From Myxococcus fulvus (GTDB lineage Bacteria > Myxococcota > Myxococcia > Myxococcales > Myxococcaceae): DNA of 64,000 nt. This document shows, piece by piece, positions 1 to 9,038 of this stretch. Numbering within the stretch: position 1 is the stretch's first letter; each line of letters starts with the position of its first letter. The notes below the pieces were generated by a model, which was not told where the DNA came from, made no database searches, and saw only the letters and a program-made list of their open reading frames with translations. The translations under genes and the position numbers were made by a program. Location of the stretch: the NCBI RefSeq assembly GCF_900111765.1, contig NZ_FOIB01000002.1, positions 310,001 to 374,000 of the forward strand, given 5' to 3'.

Positions 1-952
1 GGACGAGGACTTCTTCCGTCAGCGCCTCCTGTCGGCCCAGGCCCTGCGCCAGCGCGCGCTGCCGGGCGAGACGACGTACCGGCTGGTGCACGGCGAGGCG
101 GACGGCATTCCGGGCCTGGTGGTGGACCGCTACGGCGACTATCTGAGCGTGCAGTTCCTGGTGCCCGCCACCGAGCAGCGCAAGGCGCTCATCGCGGACC
201 TGCTCGAGGCGCAGTTCAAGCCGCGCGGCATCGTCAACCGCTCGGACGTGAGCGTGCGCAACCTGGAGGGACTGACGCCGGAGAAGGGCCTCTTGCGTGG
301 CGAGCTGCCCCAAGGCCCCATCTCCTTCGACGAAGGCATGGTGCGCGTGCGCGCGGACCTGCTGGACGGACAGAAGACGGGCGCCTTCCTGGACCAGAAG
401 GAGAACCACATCATGGCGGCGCAGTACGCCGCGGGCGAGGCGCTGGACTGCTTCTCGTACGTGGGCGGCTTCGCGCTCCAGCTCGCCACGCGGGCCCAGA
501 GCGTCACGGCGGTGGAGATTTCGGACCAGGCCTCCGCCCAGCTGCGCGAGAACGCCCAGGCCAACAAGCTCTCCAACGTCAACGTGGTGGCCGCCAACGC
601 GTTCGACTTCCTGCGCGACGCGGTGGACGACGGCAAGAAGTTCGACACCATCGTCCTGGACCCGCCGTCGTTCGCGAAGAACAAGGACGCCTTCGCCGCC
701 GCGGTGCGCGGGTACAAGGAGATCAACCTGCGCGCCATGCAGCTGCTCAGGCCCGGCGGGCACCTCATCACCGCGAGCTGCACGTACCACGTGGACGAGC
801 AGGCCTTCGAGGACATGCTCGCCTCCGCCGCCGCGGACGCGAAGCGGCGCATGCAGATCATCGAGCGGCGCGGCGCGGGCAAGGACCACCCCGTGCTGGT
901 GAACCTGCGGGAGACCCGCTACCTGAAGTGCTACGTGCTGCGCGCGATGTGA
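1..952 (+). CDS. Class I SAM-dependent rRNA methyltransferase, RlmI/RlmK type (5' truncated)
   Basis: This reading frame is open from base 2 of the window, so the N-terminus (the PUA domain of this family) lies upstream and about 316 codons are visible. The motifs seen are a SAM-binding segment around CFSYVGGFAL, the catalytic-type LDPPSFAK motif, and a late TASCTYH segment matching the conserved Ser-Cys of RlmI-like enzymes. The family methylates a cytosine in 23S rRNA at C5 using S-adenosylmethionine; the exact target base is inferred, not seen. The next gene follows 30 bp later on the same strand. The methyltransferase assignment is firm and the RlmI subfamily is likely. Confidence 0.88.
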   Translation, partial: DEDFFRQRLLSAQALRQRALPGETTYRLVHGEADGIPGLVVDRYGDYLSVQFLVPATEQRKALIADLLEAQFKPRGIVNRSDVSVRNLEGLTPEKGLLRGELPQGPISFDEGMVRVRADLLDGQKTGAFLDQKENHIMAAQYAAGEALDCFSYVGGFALQLATRAQSVTAVEISDQASAQLRENAQANKLSNVNVVAANAFDFLRDAVDDGKKFDTIVLDPPSFAKNKDAFAAAVRGYKEINLRAMQLLRPGGHLITASCTYHVDEQAFEDMLASAAADAKRRMQIIERRGAGKDHPVLVNLRETRYLKCYVLRAM

Positions 953-982
953 GCGCCCATCGCGCGGCTGGAGAGCGAGGAC

Positions 983-1477
983 ATGCGGACCCGGGACTGG
1001 GACGACGAGGAGGAAGCGCCCGCCACGCGGGGGTCCCACCAGAAGGAGCGCGCCTTGAAGGAGGTGCGCGCCATCTTCCGCCAGGCCGACGCCGCCTACG
1101 GCCCTTTCTCCTGTCCCGCCAGCGGTGAGTGCTGCCAGCTGTCCCGCACGGGCCGCCAGCCCTGGCTGTGGCTGCCCGAGTGGGAGCTGCTCACCCAGGG
1201 CCGCCCCCTGCCGCCCCCGCGCGAGGACGGCGGCTGTCCCTACCTGGACGCGGCCGGCAAGCGCTGCACCGTGTACGCGGACCGGCCCTTCGGCTGCCGC
1301 ACGTTCTTCTGCGAGCGCATCCGCGGCCCCGCCCGCCAGCCCGCTGAAACCGTGGGTGCGTTGCTGGAGCGGCTCGAGCGCGTCTCCCAGCAACGCGAGC
1401 CCTCGCTGCGCGCGCCCCGGCCCCTGCTCGAGTGGCACGCCGAGGCCCTCGCCCGGGCGTCAACCAAGACACCCTGA
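983..1477 (+). CDS. YkgJ-family cysteine-cluster protein
   Basis: The 164-residue protein starts at an ATG preceded by GAGCGAGGAC. It contains the cysteine pattern of the YkgJ (UPF0153) family: a CPASGECC segment near residue 47, a CPYL segment, a C-T-V-Y segment and a final GCRTFFCE segment. The family is thought to bind zinc or iron through these cysteines, but its biological role is not established. It probably shares a transcript with the methyltransferase 30 bp upstream. No signal peptide or membrane segment is visible, so it should be cytoplasmic. Confidence 0.75.
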   Translation: MRTRDWDDEEEAPATRGSHQKERALKEVRAIFRQADAAYGPFSCPASGECCQLSRTGRQPWLWLPEWELLTQGRPLPPPREDGGCPYLDAAGKRCTVYADRPFGCRTFFCERIRGPARQPAETVGALLERLERVSQQREPSLRAPRPLLEWHAEALARASTKTP

Positions 1478-1515
1478 CGGGTCATCCTCACCCACCCCAC
1501 CGCTCCGGGTCTGCA

Positions 1516-1538
1516 TTGAATCCCACTCTTGGATTCAA
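1516..1538. promoter_or_regulatory. Perfect inverted repeat in an AT-rich patch upstream of glycerate kinase
   Basis: The arms TTGAATCC (1516-1523) and GGATTCAA (1531-1538) are perfectly complementary across a 7-bp spacer. They lie in one of the few AT-rich patches of the region, between the YkgJ-like gene and glycerate kinase. This could be an operator or a weak hairpin. No T-tract follows it, so a terminator is less likely. Confidence 0.4.
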
Positions 1539-1720
1539 GCTATTGAGGCAATTCCAGAAGTTCGCAGACACATGACGCATGTATCAGTGTGAACTCGCCC
1601 GCCGACGAGGCCATGATTGCGCCGGCAATCCGGCTGCGGAGGCGTGGGCGTGCGGAGAAGTCTGACTGCGAGGACGAGGGGGAACGGAGACCACCCGGTG
1701 GCCGGTGGAGCGTCCTCGTC

Positions 1721-2839
1721 GTGATACCGCCGCGTTGGCTCGTCGCACCGCAGGAGTACAAGGGCACCCTCACGGCGTCGGAGGCCGCGGAGGCGATGGC
1801 CCGAGGCGTGCGGGAGGTGTCGCCCGAGGTGGTGCTGGACCTGGCGCCGCTGGCGGATGGCGGCCCTGGCACCGTGGAGGCGCTGCTGTCGGGGACGCGC
1901 GGCGAGCGCCGCGTGTGTCGGGTGCATTGCCCCCTGGGCAAGCCGATGGAGGCCGCGTGGGCGCTGCTCGAGGACGGGCGCACGGCGGTGGTGGAGATGG
2001 CCGCGGCGTCCGGGCTGGTGCACCTGGAGCCCAACCCCGTCAGCGCGAGGAAGGCCTCGACGTACGGCGCGGGCGAGCTGATGCGGGCCGCGTTGGACTC
2101 GGGCTGCGAGCGGCTCATCATCGGCCTCGGTGGCAGCGCGACGACGGACGGCGGCACGGGCGCGCTCACGGCGCTGGGCTATCGGTTCCTGGATGCGAAC
2201 GGCCATCCGCTGCCGCCCGGAGGCGCGGCGCTGTCGGTGCTCGCGCGCGTGGACGCGAGTGGACGGCATCCCCGGCTGGGCAAGGTGGAGCTGATGGGCG
2301 CCACGGACGTCACGTCGCCGCTGCTGGGCGCGGATGGGGCGGCGCGGTTGTTCGGTCCGCAGAAGGGCGCGGACGCAGCGGGCGTGGAGGAGCTGGAGGC
2401 GGCGCTCGCGCACTACTCGCGCGTCGTCGGGGATTTGTCGGCGGGCTGGCCAGGCACGGGCGCGGCGGGAGGCTTCGGCTTCGGGCTGGTGGCGCTCGCG
2501 GGCGCGCGGCTGGTGCCGGGGTACGAGCTGGTGTCACGGGCACTGGGGCTGGAGCGGCGCGTGTTGCTCGCGGAGGTGGTGCTCACGGGCGAGGGGCGCT
2601 TCGACCGGCAGACGTCGCTGGGCAAGGGTCCCGGGGGACTGGCGCGACTGGCTCGCGAGCACGGCACGCCGGTGGAGCTCTTCGCGGGCTCCGTGCGCCG
2701 TGATGAAGGCGTGGAGCTGGACCTGTTCCACACGGTGGTGGACCTGAGCACCCAGGCGCGCCCCGGAGCACCGGCGGCAGAGGTGCTCCAGGAGGCCGTG
2801 GCGCGCTGGACGGCGGCGCGACTCAAGACGGCGCGCTGA
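1721..2839 (+). CDS. Glycerate kinase (GlxK/GarK family)
   Basis: Phosphorylates D-glycerate with ATP, giving 2- or 3-phosphoglycerate depending on the subfamily, and so feeds glycerate into central metabolism. The family landmarks are in order: APQEYKGTLTASEAAEAM at the N-terminus, a LADGGPGT loop, GLGGSATTDGGTGA, the DVTSPLLGADGAA and FGPQKGAD segments, GAAGGFGFG, and a late TGEGRFDRQT motif. The GTG at 1721 is preferred. A GGTGGAG sits 10 bp upstream and gives 372 residues, the usual family length; the open frame extends back to 1589 but that part is low-complexity and has no family match. The last codons lie inside the first copy of the tandem repeat that fills the gap to the next gene. 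Confidence 0.88.
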   Translation: MIPPRWLVAPQEYKGTLTASEAAEAMARGVREVSPEVVLDLAPLADGGPGTVEALLSGTRGERRVCRVHCPLGKPMEAAWALLEDGRTAVVEMAAASGLVHLEPNPVSARKASTYGAGELMRAALDSGCERLIIGLGGSATTDGGTGALTALGYRFLDANGHPLPPGGAALSVLARVDASGRHPRLGKVELMGATDVTSPLLGADGAARLFGPQKGADAAGVEELEAALAHYSRVVGDLSAGWPGTGAAGGFGFGLVALAGARLVPGYELVSRALGLERRVLLAEVVLTGEGRFDRQTSLGKGPGGLARLAREHGTPVELFAGSVRRDEGVELDLFHTVVDLSTQARPGAPAAEVLQEAVARWTAARLKTAR

Positions 2840-3212
2840 GGCCGGTGCGGCACCTCGCGCTCACGCGACGGGGCACAGGCACCTGGCGTGGTCCCGACGC
2901 ACGCGGGCCTGGATGTAGGGTACCCCACCGGTTGCGCGGCTCAAGACGGCGCGCGGAGGCTCGCGCTCGCAACCAGGCCGGTGCGCCACCTCACGCACGC
3001 GCGACGTGGCCCAGGCACCAGGTGTGGGCTCGACACACGCGGGCCTGGATGTGGGGTACCCCACCGCATACGCGGCTCAAGACGGCGCGCGGAGGCGCGC
3101 GCTCGCAACCAGGCCAGTGCGGAACCTCGCGCACGCGCGACGAGGCCCAGGCGCCTGGCGTGGGTCCGACACACGCAGGCCTGGATGTGGGGTACCCCAC
3201 CAGTTGCGCGGC
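2822..3212. repeat. 136-bp tandem repeat (about 2.9 copies) spanning the convergent intergenic gap
   Basis: Three consecutive units begin with CTCAAGACGGCGCGC at 2822, 2940 and 3076. The later landmarks recur at exactly 136-bp steps (GTGCGGCAC at 2845 and its counterparts at 2981 and 3117). Copy 1 lacks 18 bp, so its first interval is 118 bp. Copy 1 contains the last codons and stop of glycerate kinase, so the array looks like tandem duplication of that gene's 3' end. The third unit ends at the stop codon of the opposing nicotinamidase-like gene. Each unit carries a palindrome centred on GGTACC: perfect 14-mers GTGGGGTACCCCAC at 3051-3064 and 3187-3200, and one mismatch at 2915-2928. No coding gene is evident in the array. 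Confidence 0.9.
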
Positions 3213-4184
3213 TCAGTCCTCCAGCGGGTCCGTCGTGCGCACCACCCGCATGCCCGCCGCGCGCAGCTCCTCGATGGCCTCATCCGCCATGCGCGGGAAG
3301 TCGAGCGCGGGAGGCAGCGGATTCAGCGGCGGCGCGGGAACCGGGCTCATCGCATCCACCAGGATGTGCACGCGCCCCATCCGCGAGCGGTCCGTGCGCT
3401 CGATGTGCTCGCGCAGGTCGCGCAGCGTGGACAGCACGCAGTGCGACTTGGCCTGACCGAAGACGTAGACGCGGTCGAACGTCATCAGTCGCTCGAACAG
3501 GCGCGTGTTGAACTCACCCACGCGCTGGCCCTTCACCTCCGTCACGTCCGGCGACAACACCGAGTAGTTCTCGGTCAGCGGGTGCTCGCCCTTCAGCTCG
3601 AAGTGCGTGGGCGTGTCGCGCACCAGGGCGTGGAACGCGCTCGCCTCGTAGAACGCTGGCACCAGCGCGTGGCTCAGTCCGCCAAGCAGCGCGTGGTACG
3701 GCCAGATGGTGTGCACGTAGCGACCTCTCGCCTCCAGTCGCTCGCAGTACTCCAGGCTCTCCGCCTCGAAGCGCGTGGCGCGCCAGCGGCCCGCGCGCAC
3801 GTCCGCCGCGGTGATGGACGTGAGCGGCGGCGGCGGCTTCCCCTCCGCGTCACGCCACCACGCGGGATGGAAGATTTGAAAGACGCGGTGCGTGTCGAGC
3901 GAGAACACCAACTCCGTCACCCGCCCCAGGTTCGCGTAGAGCCAGCGCAGCGTGCGCTGGGTGTCCTCCACCGCGCCCGGGACGAAGAGGCTGGCACCGG
4001 GCGTGCAGAAGGCCACCTGCACGTCGATGCCGAAGGCCGCGATGCGCACGCGGTCCTCGCTCGCCGGACGCACGCGGTGCTCGGCGGCGTAGCGCAGGGC
4101 CTCCTCGGCGACCTCTCCGGTGCGCTCCAGGTAGAGCTGTCCTGCGCGAGCGTCCTCGTGGAACCGGGGGATGGGCAGCGTCAT
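3213..4184 (-). CDS. Nicotinamidase-like cysteine hydrolase (isochorismatase superfamily)
   Basis: Likely hydrolyses nicotinamide to nicotinate and ammonia for NAD salvage. The catalytic triad of the family is visible as Asp54 (FGIDVQVAF), Lys198 (FELKGEH) and Cys249 (GQAKSHCVL). The metal ligands are Asp97 and His99 (SLDTH) and His164 (IWPYH). At 323 residues it is longer than the roughly 210-residue bacterial PncA, with about 45 extra residues at the N-terminus. It starts 9 bp after the stop of the nicotinate phosphoribosyltransferase gene, with GAGGA upstream, so the two are one operon catalysing consecutive steps. That context makes nicotinamide the most likely substrate, though another small amide is possible. 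Confidence 0.85.
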   Translation of the reverse strand: MTLPIPRFHEDARAGQLYLERTGEVAEEALRYAAEHRVRPASEDRVRIAAFGIDVQVAFCTPGASLFVPGAVEDTQRTLRWLYANLGRVTELVFSLDTHRVFQIFHPAWWRDAEGKPPPPLTSITAADVRAGRWRATRFEAESLEYCERLEARGRYVHTIWPYHALLGGLSHALVPAFYEASAFHALVRDTPTHFELKGEHPLTENYSVLSPDVTEVKGQRVGEFNTRLFERLMTFDRVYVFGQAKSHCVLSTLRDLREHIERTDRSRMGRVHILVDAMSPVPAPPLNPLPPALDFPRMADEAIEELRAAGMRVVRTTDPLED

Positions 4185-4193
4185 GGGTCGTCC

Positions 4194-5639
4194 TCAGCGT
4201 CCCTTGGGGAAGTGCTTGCGCGTGAGCTCCTCGACGAGCGCGCGCGTGGCCTGCGTCTGGGCAATCTTCGCGGGCTCCGAGTTCACCTCCAGCGCCCCCA
4301 CCAGCGACGGCGTCTCGGGCTCGGCCTCCATCAGCGGGAAGTACCCATCCGGCACGGGCTCGCCCTCCTGCCCCACCAGGCCGATGGGCCCGGAGCCGTG
4401 GCGGCGGCGGAACAGGACGGGCGTGCCGGGGATGCTCTGCTTGCCCTCGGCCAGCTCGTTGCCGAACTTCATCACCGGCTGCGGACCCGTCTGCGACAGC
4501 TTGTAGATGGCGGCCACCTTGTCGCGCGTGAAGGGACACTCCATGGTCCGCGCGACGATGTGACCTCCGTAGCCGTAGAACTGCGAGCCCGGCTCCCAGC
4601 CCACCTGTCGACGCAGGTCCTCGAACTCGCGCGTGGCCTCGGCGTCCAGGCCATCCTCGAGGATGTTCACGGGCTTGATGCCGATGTCGCGCGCGCGCGT
4701 CACCGCGTACAGGTACTGGAGCTTCTTGTTGCCCGAGTCGAAGCGGATGGAGTCCCCCGCGCCCGGCTCCTCGCGGATGAGCTGGAAGGCGGCGGGGATG
4801 CCGGAGGTGAGCGTGTCGAAGGTGTCCAGCAGGTAGCTGGAGCGCTGCGGACGGCGCTCGCGCATGGCGCGGAAGGCGGCATCATCCGAGCCGAAGCGCT
4901 GGATGTGCTCGTGGCCCATGGTGCCCACGGGAATCATCCCCAGCTTGCGCGCGCCCTCCACGTTGCTGGTGCGCGTCACCCCCACGTCCTTGCAGGCCTG
5001 CAGGGCGAGCTCGTGCTGCTGCTGACAGGTGGCCGCGCGCAGGCCCACCTCGAAGATGCGGGCCGGGTCCTCCACCGCGTCGATGAGTTCCTTCACCGTG
5101 GCGCGCACGCGCTGCAGGTAGCCCTCCGTGTCCACGGTGATGGGCACCTGCTTGACGCCCACCGCGTCGAGCGTCTCCAAGGCAATCGCCTTCTGCTCGT
5201 CGCAGGTGACGCGGGCGAGCGCGCGCGCCAGGCCCTCGCGGTCCGTCAGGGCCTGGGTGGCGACCTGGATGCGGAAGTTGAGCTGGAGCAGCAGCGGCTC
5301 CACCCACGAGACGAGCGCGGAGGGACCGGTGACGGTGAGGATGGGCTCGCGGGGGAAGAAGCACGCGCCGCGGGGGATGGCGCGGACGGAGAGCTTCTCC
5401 TTCCGGAGGATGGCCGCCTTGAAGCCCACGCCCATCTCGTAGTCGTACTTCGCGAGAAAGTCGTAGTCCTCGGGCGTGGGCGTGGGCAGGAGGTCACGCA
5501 CGTAGGCGGCCAGGTCCAGCGGCATGACCTGGAGGCCGCCCTTGCGGTGTGAGTAATAGAACGTCTCCCGGCGCAACGGCCAACCGGCCTCCGCCATGCT
5601 GAACTTGTAGCCATCCGTCGCGAGCAGCGAGGTCGCCAT
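4194..5639 (-). CDS. pncB: Nicotinate phosphoribosyltransferase
   Basis: Converts nicotinate and PRPP to nicotinate mononucleotide with ATP hydrolysis, the committed step of the Preiss-Handler NAD pathway. The 481-residue protein opens with LLATDGYKFSMAEA, the hallmark start of NAPRTase. Later come the barrel segments DTFDTLTSGIPAAF, IRFDSGN and ILEDGLDAEA expected for the phosphoribosyl-binding half. The ATG at 5639 has AGGAAGG about 8 bp upstream. The next gene in the transcript is the nicotinamidase-like hydrolase that would supply its substrate. Confidence 0.93.
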   Translation of the reverse strand: MATSLLATDGYKFSMAEAGWPLRRETFYYSHRKGGLQVMPLDLAAYVRDLLPTPTPEDYDFLAKYDYEMGVGFKAAILRKEKLSVRAIPRGACFFPREPILTVTGPSALVSWVEPLLLQLNFRIQVATQALTDREGLARALARVTCDEQKAIALETLDAVGVKQVPITVDTEGYLQRVRATVKELIDAVEDPARIFEVGLRAATCQQQHELALQACKDVGVTRTSNVEGARKLGMIPVGTMGHEHIQRFGSDDAAFRAMRERRPQRSSYLLDTFDTLTSGIPAAFQLIREEPGAGDSIRFDSGNKKLQYLYAVTRARDIGIKPVNILEDGLDAEATREFEDLRRQVGWEPGSQFYGYGGHIVARTMECPFTRDKVAAIYKLSQTGPQPVMKFGNELAEGKQSIPGTPVLFRRRHGSGPIGLVGQEGEPVPDGYFPLMEAEPETPSLVGALEVNSEPAKIAQTQATRALVEELTRKHFPKGR

Positions 5640-5752
5640 CCTGGGTACCTTCCTCCGATGTCACAGGAGACTACGCGCGCCATGATGGGTTTCCTACCCT
5701 TCCACCGCGCTTTCCCAAGCACACCGGGCAGGCGTGATTAAACCTGGAACCC

Positions 5753-7213
5753 ATGTCGCCGGCCCCCTCCCGACGCCTCCTCCCCGCGCTCGTCGCCAGC
5801 CTGGCCGTCCATGGGCTCTTCTGGCTGATGGTCGATGGCGCTGTGTCACGGACGCCGCCACGGCCCCCGGCGCCCCGGGCCTCGGACGCCTCGCTGGAGT
5901 GGGTGGAGGTGGAGGTGACCTCGAGCCCCTCCGGTCCCCAGGCAGGGGACTCCATCGCTCGGGCCCCCGAGGCCCTCGCCGCTCCGTCCCCCCCACCTCG
6001 ACGGGACACAGCCGGAGTTGATTCGAACCGCGCGAGCGCCGACGACGTCTTCGCGCGAGCGCCCGAAGCCCTCCTGCGCGACGCCCCCCGCGACATTCCC
6101 CGAACCCACGCCGACGACGTCCTCGCGCGAGCACCCGGCCCCTTCCCCAAGCAGCCCGACGCGCCTGCGCGAGACACCTCCGACAACCTCCGCGAAGACA
6201 CGCCCGGCGTCACGGAGCGCCCCCTGGACAGCGCCCCTTCCGCGCAGCGGGCGGATGCATCGACCGGCGCCCGGGCGCTCTCGGCCGACGCGCCACGCCT
6301 GGAGCGAGGCCCCGCCTGGGACATCCCACGAGCCACACCGACGGACGCGCCGCGCGCGGACCTGTCGCTCCCGTCCGACAGCCTCGCGCAAGCGGCAACG
6401 CCCCCCGCGCCCGGGACGTCGGGCTCGCGCCTGCTGCTGGCGGCCCGGGCCCAGCGCGTCTCGGCTTGGCGAAGCGACGAGGCCGTGCCCGAGGAGCGCA
6501 AGCTCCGAGGTACCCGTGAGCCCGCCACGCCCCAGGCGCTCGTCGAGGACCTGGTCGCCGAGAGCGTGGGACGCGGCAAGGTGGACCGGGGCCTGGTGCA
6601 TCCCTACTTCAGCCAGCTCGGCAAGACACTGCTTGCCATCTGGGACGCGGACCGCTCCGTGAAGGAGCACGGCCTCCAGGGCTACTTCGACATGGGCATG
6701 GAGCGAAGCCGCGCCTATGCACGCGTCTGGGGCGAGCGCGCCGCCAACTACGGTGCGAGCGGCGCCTTCGCCGCGAACAAGCCTCCCGAGGAGGACCGCC
6801 GCCGTCCCGCGAGCCACGTGGGAGACCCCACTCTGCGCATGCGCCAGGAGCTGCGCGAGAAGATGCGCGAGGAGTTCCGCGCCACGCGCCGGGCCCTCAT
6901 CCGCGTCGTTCAGGACCGCGAGGGGAGGCTGCTCGACGTCGACCTCGTGGAGCCGAGCCAGCAGCCCGAGGTCGACCAGGAAGCGATGAAGGACGTGCGC
7001 GCCGCGGCGATGAAGCTCCCTCCCCCTCCCTCCGAGGCCGTGGGCACGCGCGAGCGCATCATCAGCCTCTGGGAGTTCGAGCTGATTCTCTCCATCAGCC
7101 CGCCCATCCCCGTCTTCACCTTCGAGTTCGACGAGGCCCTCGGGTTCATCGACACGCGCCTGCCCCTGGACAAACGCATCTACAAGCGCGTGCGGCTCGT
7201 CGAGATTCGCTGA
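5753..7213 (+). CDS. TonB-like protein with proline-rich periplasmic linker
   Basis: The 486-residue protein has one N-terminal membrane segment (residues about 8-27) and then a long Pro/Ala/Asp-rich linker. The C-terminal domain (about residues 360-486) resembles a TonB C-terminus, with a predicted strand-helix-strand ending in RLLDVDLVEPS, a sum-of-residues helix and a final strand. The linker contains three related ARAPEAL/ARAPG segments about 30 residues apart, often preceded by DDV. TonB proteins couple ExbB/ExbD energy to outer-membrane receptors, but neither ExbB nor ExbD is nearby, so the partner is unknown. It is divergent from the NAPRTase gene with 113 bp between starts. Function is inferred from topology and the C-terminal match only. 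Confidence 0.6.
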   Translation: MSPAPSRRLLPALVASLAVHGLFWLMVDGAVSRTPPRPPAPRASDASLEWVEVEVTSSPSGPQAGDSIARAPEALAAPSPPPRRDTAGVDSNRASADDVFARAPEALLRDAPRDIPRTHADDVLARAPGPFPKQPDAPARDTSDNLREDTPGVTERPLDSAPSAQRADASTGARALSADAPRLERGPAWDIPRATPTDAPRADLSLPSDSLAQAATPPAPGTSGSRLLLAARAQRVSAWRSDEAVPEERKLRGTREPATPQALVEDLVAESVGRGKVDRGLVHPYFSQLGKTLLAIWDADRSVKEHGLQGYFDMGMERSRAYARVWGERAANYGASGAFAANKPPEEDRRRPASHVGDPTLRMRQELREKMREEFRATRRALIRVVQDREGRLLDVDLVEPSQQPEVDQEAMKDVRAAAMKLPPPPSEAVGTRERIISLWEFELILSISPPIPVFTFEFDEALGFIDTRLPLDKRIYKRVRLVEIR

Positions 7214-7234
7214 GCCGCGCCCCTCGCGCGCGCA

Positions 7235-8989
7235 TCAGCGTGGAATGCGCACGTGGGGCATCAGGTGGGCCAGCTCCTCGAGGAATGGCCGTCCTTGGTC
7301 GGGAAGGGAGCGCACCCACTGAGGGGGAAGCGCCAGATTCTTGAGCGAGACCGCCCATTTCGCCGAGGCGAGCGCGCGCACACCCGCCTCGGTGTACGTG
7401 TTGCCCTGGACCGACAGCGACTTGAGGCGCGAAAGGTCGCGGGCCCTGGCGAGCGCACGCAGGCCCGCGTCCGTCATCCCGGTGCGCATGAGGCTCAGCC
7501 TGTTCAAGCGGGAGAGCGAAGTTGAGTCCGCCAACGCCCGGGCCCCGTCGTCACCGATGGGGTTGTAGTCGAGCGTGAGCTCGGTCAGGTTTCGAAGGTG
7601 GGGCCCGGAGACCAGCGCCCGGACGCCCTCGCCGCCGAGCCGAGTCAACGACAGGTTCAGCGTCGAGAGCTGGTGCAGGCAGGACGCGGTGCCGAGCGCC
7701 CGAGCCCCCTCGTCACCGAGGAAATTGTCACTGAGGTTCAGCGACGTCAGCCCCGCCAGCGGCGGAGCGTTGGCGAGCGCCCGTGCGCCCTCGGAGCCGA
7801 TGCCGTTCGCATGGAGCTCGAGGGTGGTGAGCCGGGACAGGTGAGGGCTGCTCGCCAGCATTCGCGCGCCGTCATCACCCACCTGCCCGTCAGACAGTCG
7901 CAGATAGCGCAGCTCCGTCATCCGGGGCGACTCCCAGAGCGCCTTCGCGCCTCCCGGGCCATTGTCGCCCATGTCGAGCTTCCCGAGCCGACTCAGGCCT
8001 CCCGTCACGGCGCGCATCCCCGCGAGCCCCAGACGATTGCTCCCGATTTTCAATGCCTCCAACCGGGAAACACGCTCGACGAGCGCCCTGATGCCGGCGC
8101 GCCCCACCTGGTTGTTCGGCATCGAGAGCGTGCGGAGCTCTGCGAGGTGGGGCGCCTGGGCAAGCATCCACGCGCCCTTGTCGGTGAGCCCACTGCACTC
8201 GAGGTAGAGCCCTCGCAGATGGGACAGGTGCGTGGCTCTGGCGAGCACGTGCGCTCCGTCATCTCCGAAGAGCATTTGTTCGTCCACCTCCCCCGCTCCA
8301 CTGGAGCCCAGTGCCAGCACGTGCAGGTGGACGAAGTGGGGCGACTTCACGATGGCGCGAGTACCACCAGGGCCCACCTCATTGTCGTGCAGGTCGAGGT
8401 GCGTCAGCCCGCCCAGGCAGGGCGCGGAAGCGAGCGCCCGCGCCCCCTCGAACCCAAGGTGGTTGTACGTCAGCCGCAGCTTGCGCAGGCGAGTCAGGCT
8501 TGGGATTCGGGTGAACACCTCGGCCGCGTCGGGCCCCAGGCCTTCCTGATTGAGGTCGAGCACCGTGACGACCTCCATCAGTGGAGAGGCGAGAGCCCGT
8601 TCGAGCTTCGCCGCGCTCCCCTCGAGTCCTCGCAGGTGCAGCGTCCGCAGGGGCGCGCCTCGCAGCAATGCGTGCTCCACCGCGCCAAGCCGCTCGGGTG
8701 TCAGCCAGACTTCATGGATGAAGCCACGCGACCACCTCACCTCCCGGGACCGCAGCCCCAACGGCTTCAGCCATTGCGCCTCATGCTCCGCCAGGAGCGC
8801 CTGGGTGCGCTCACGCAGTGTGTCCCGGACCTCGAGGTCTTCCTTGAAGCGCTCGAGCGCGCACTGCATGTCGATGAACTCGCCCCGGGGGTCCCCCCGG
8901 GCCATGAGCTCGCGGGCCAGCGCGAGCCTCGGAGCGTCATCGTCCGGTTGGTCACGAATCGCGGTGATGTCCTCGAAGGGATGTTCCAA
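7235..8989 (-). CDS. Leucine-rich-repeat protein with N-terminal repeat-companion domain
   Basis: The first 50 residues (AIRDQPDDDAPRLALA, then RGDPRGEFIDMQ) match the TIGR02996 repeat-companion domain, which in myxobacteria and planctomycetes precedes repeat arrays. From about residue 100 to the end run about sixteen LRRs of the RNI type, with consensus LTxLxLxxNxxGxEGARAL. The start is a TTG at 8989; a TGA stop lies immediately upstream in frame, so no longer protein is possible. There is no signal peptide, so it is probably a cytoplasmic protein-protein interaction scaffold. Its stop is 21 bp from that of the convergent TonB-like gene. The specific partner is unknown. Confidence 0.8.
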   Translation of the reverse strand: MEHPFEDITAIRDQPDDDAPRLALARELMARGDPRGEFIDMQCALERFKEDLEVRDTLRERTQALLAEHEAQWLKPLGLRSREVRWSRGFIHEVWLTPERLGAVEHALLRGAPLRTLHLRGLEGSAAKLERALASPLMEVVTVLDLNQEGLGPDAAEVFTRIPSLTRLRKLRLTYNHLGFEGARALASAPCLGGLTHLDLHDNEVGPGGTRAIVKSPHFVHLHVLALGSSGAGEVDEQMLFGDDGAHVLARATHLSHLRGLYLECSGLTDKGAWMLAQAPHLAELRTLSMPNNQVGRAGIRALVERVSRLEALKIGSNRLGLAGMRAVTGGLSRLGKLDMGDNGPGGAKALWESPRMTELRYLRLSDGQVGDDGARMLASSPHLSRLTTLELHANGIGSEGARALANAPPLAGLTSLNLSDNFLGDEGARALGTASCLHQLSTLNLSLTRLGGEGVRALVSGPHLRNLTELTLDYNPIGDDGARALADSTSLSRLNRLSLMRTGMTDAGLRALARARDLSRLKSLSVQGNTYTEAGVRALASAKWAVSLKNLALPPQWVRSLPDQGRPFLEELAHLMPHVRIPR

Positions 8990-9038
8990 TCACCCGGACG
9001 ATAATCAATACGAAGTTGCAATTGCCAGCCGGAGTCAA

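Noticed and set aside
1589-1720. Upstream extension of glycerate kinase to 1589
   Set aside because: The family homology and a ribosome site begin at GTG 1721, and the extra 44 residues have no family match.
2845-3200. Short overlapping frames in the tandem repeat, including one repeating MGYPTSRPACV
   Set aside because: They arise from the 136-bp repeat being read in several frames, and none has a ribosome site.
2822-3212. Possible CRISPR-like array
   Set aside because: The units are long near-identical tandem copies without unique spacers, and no cas gene is present.
3006-5552. An 848-codon + strand frame opposite the NAD-salvage operon
   Set aside because: The minus-strand frames hold complete catalytic motifs of NAPRTase and nicotinamidase; the + frame is an Arg/His-rich shadow.
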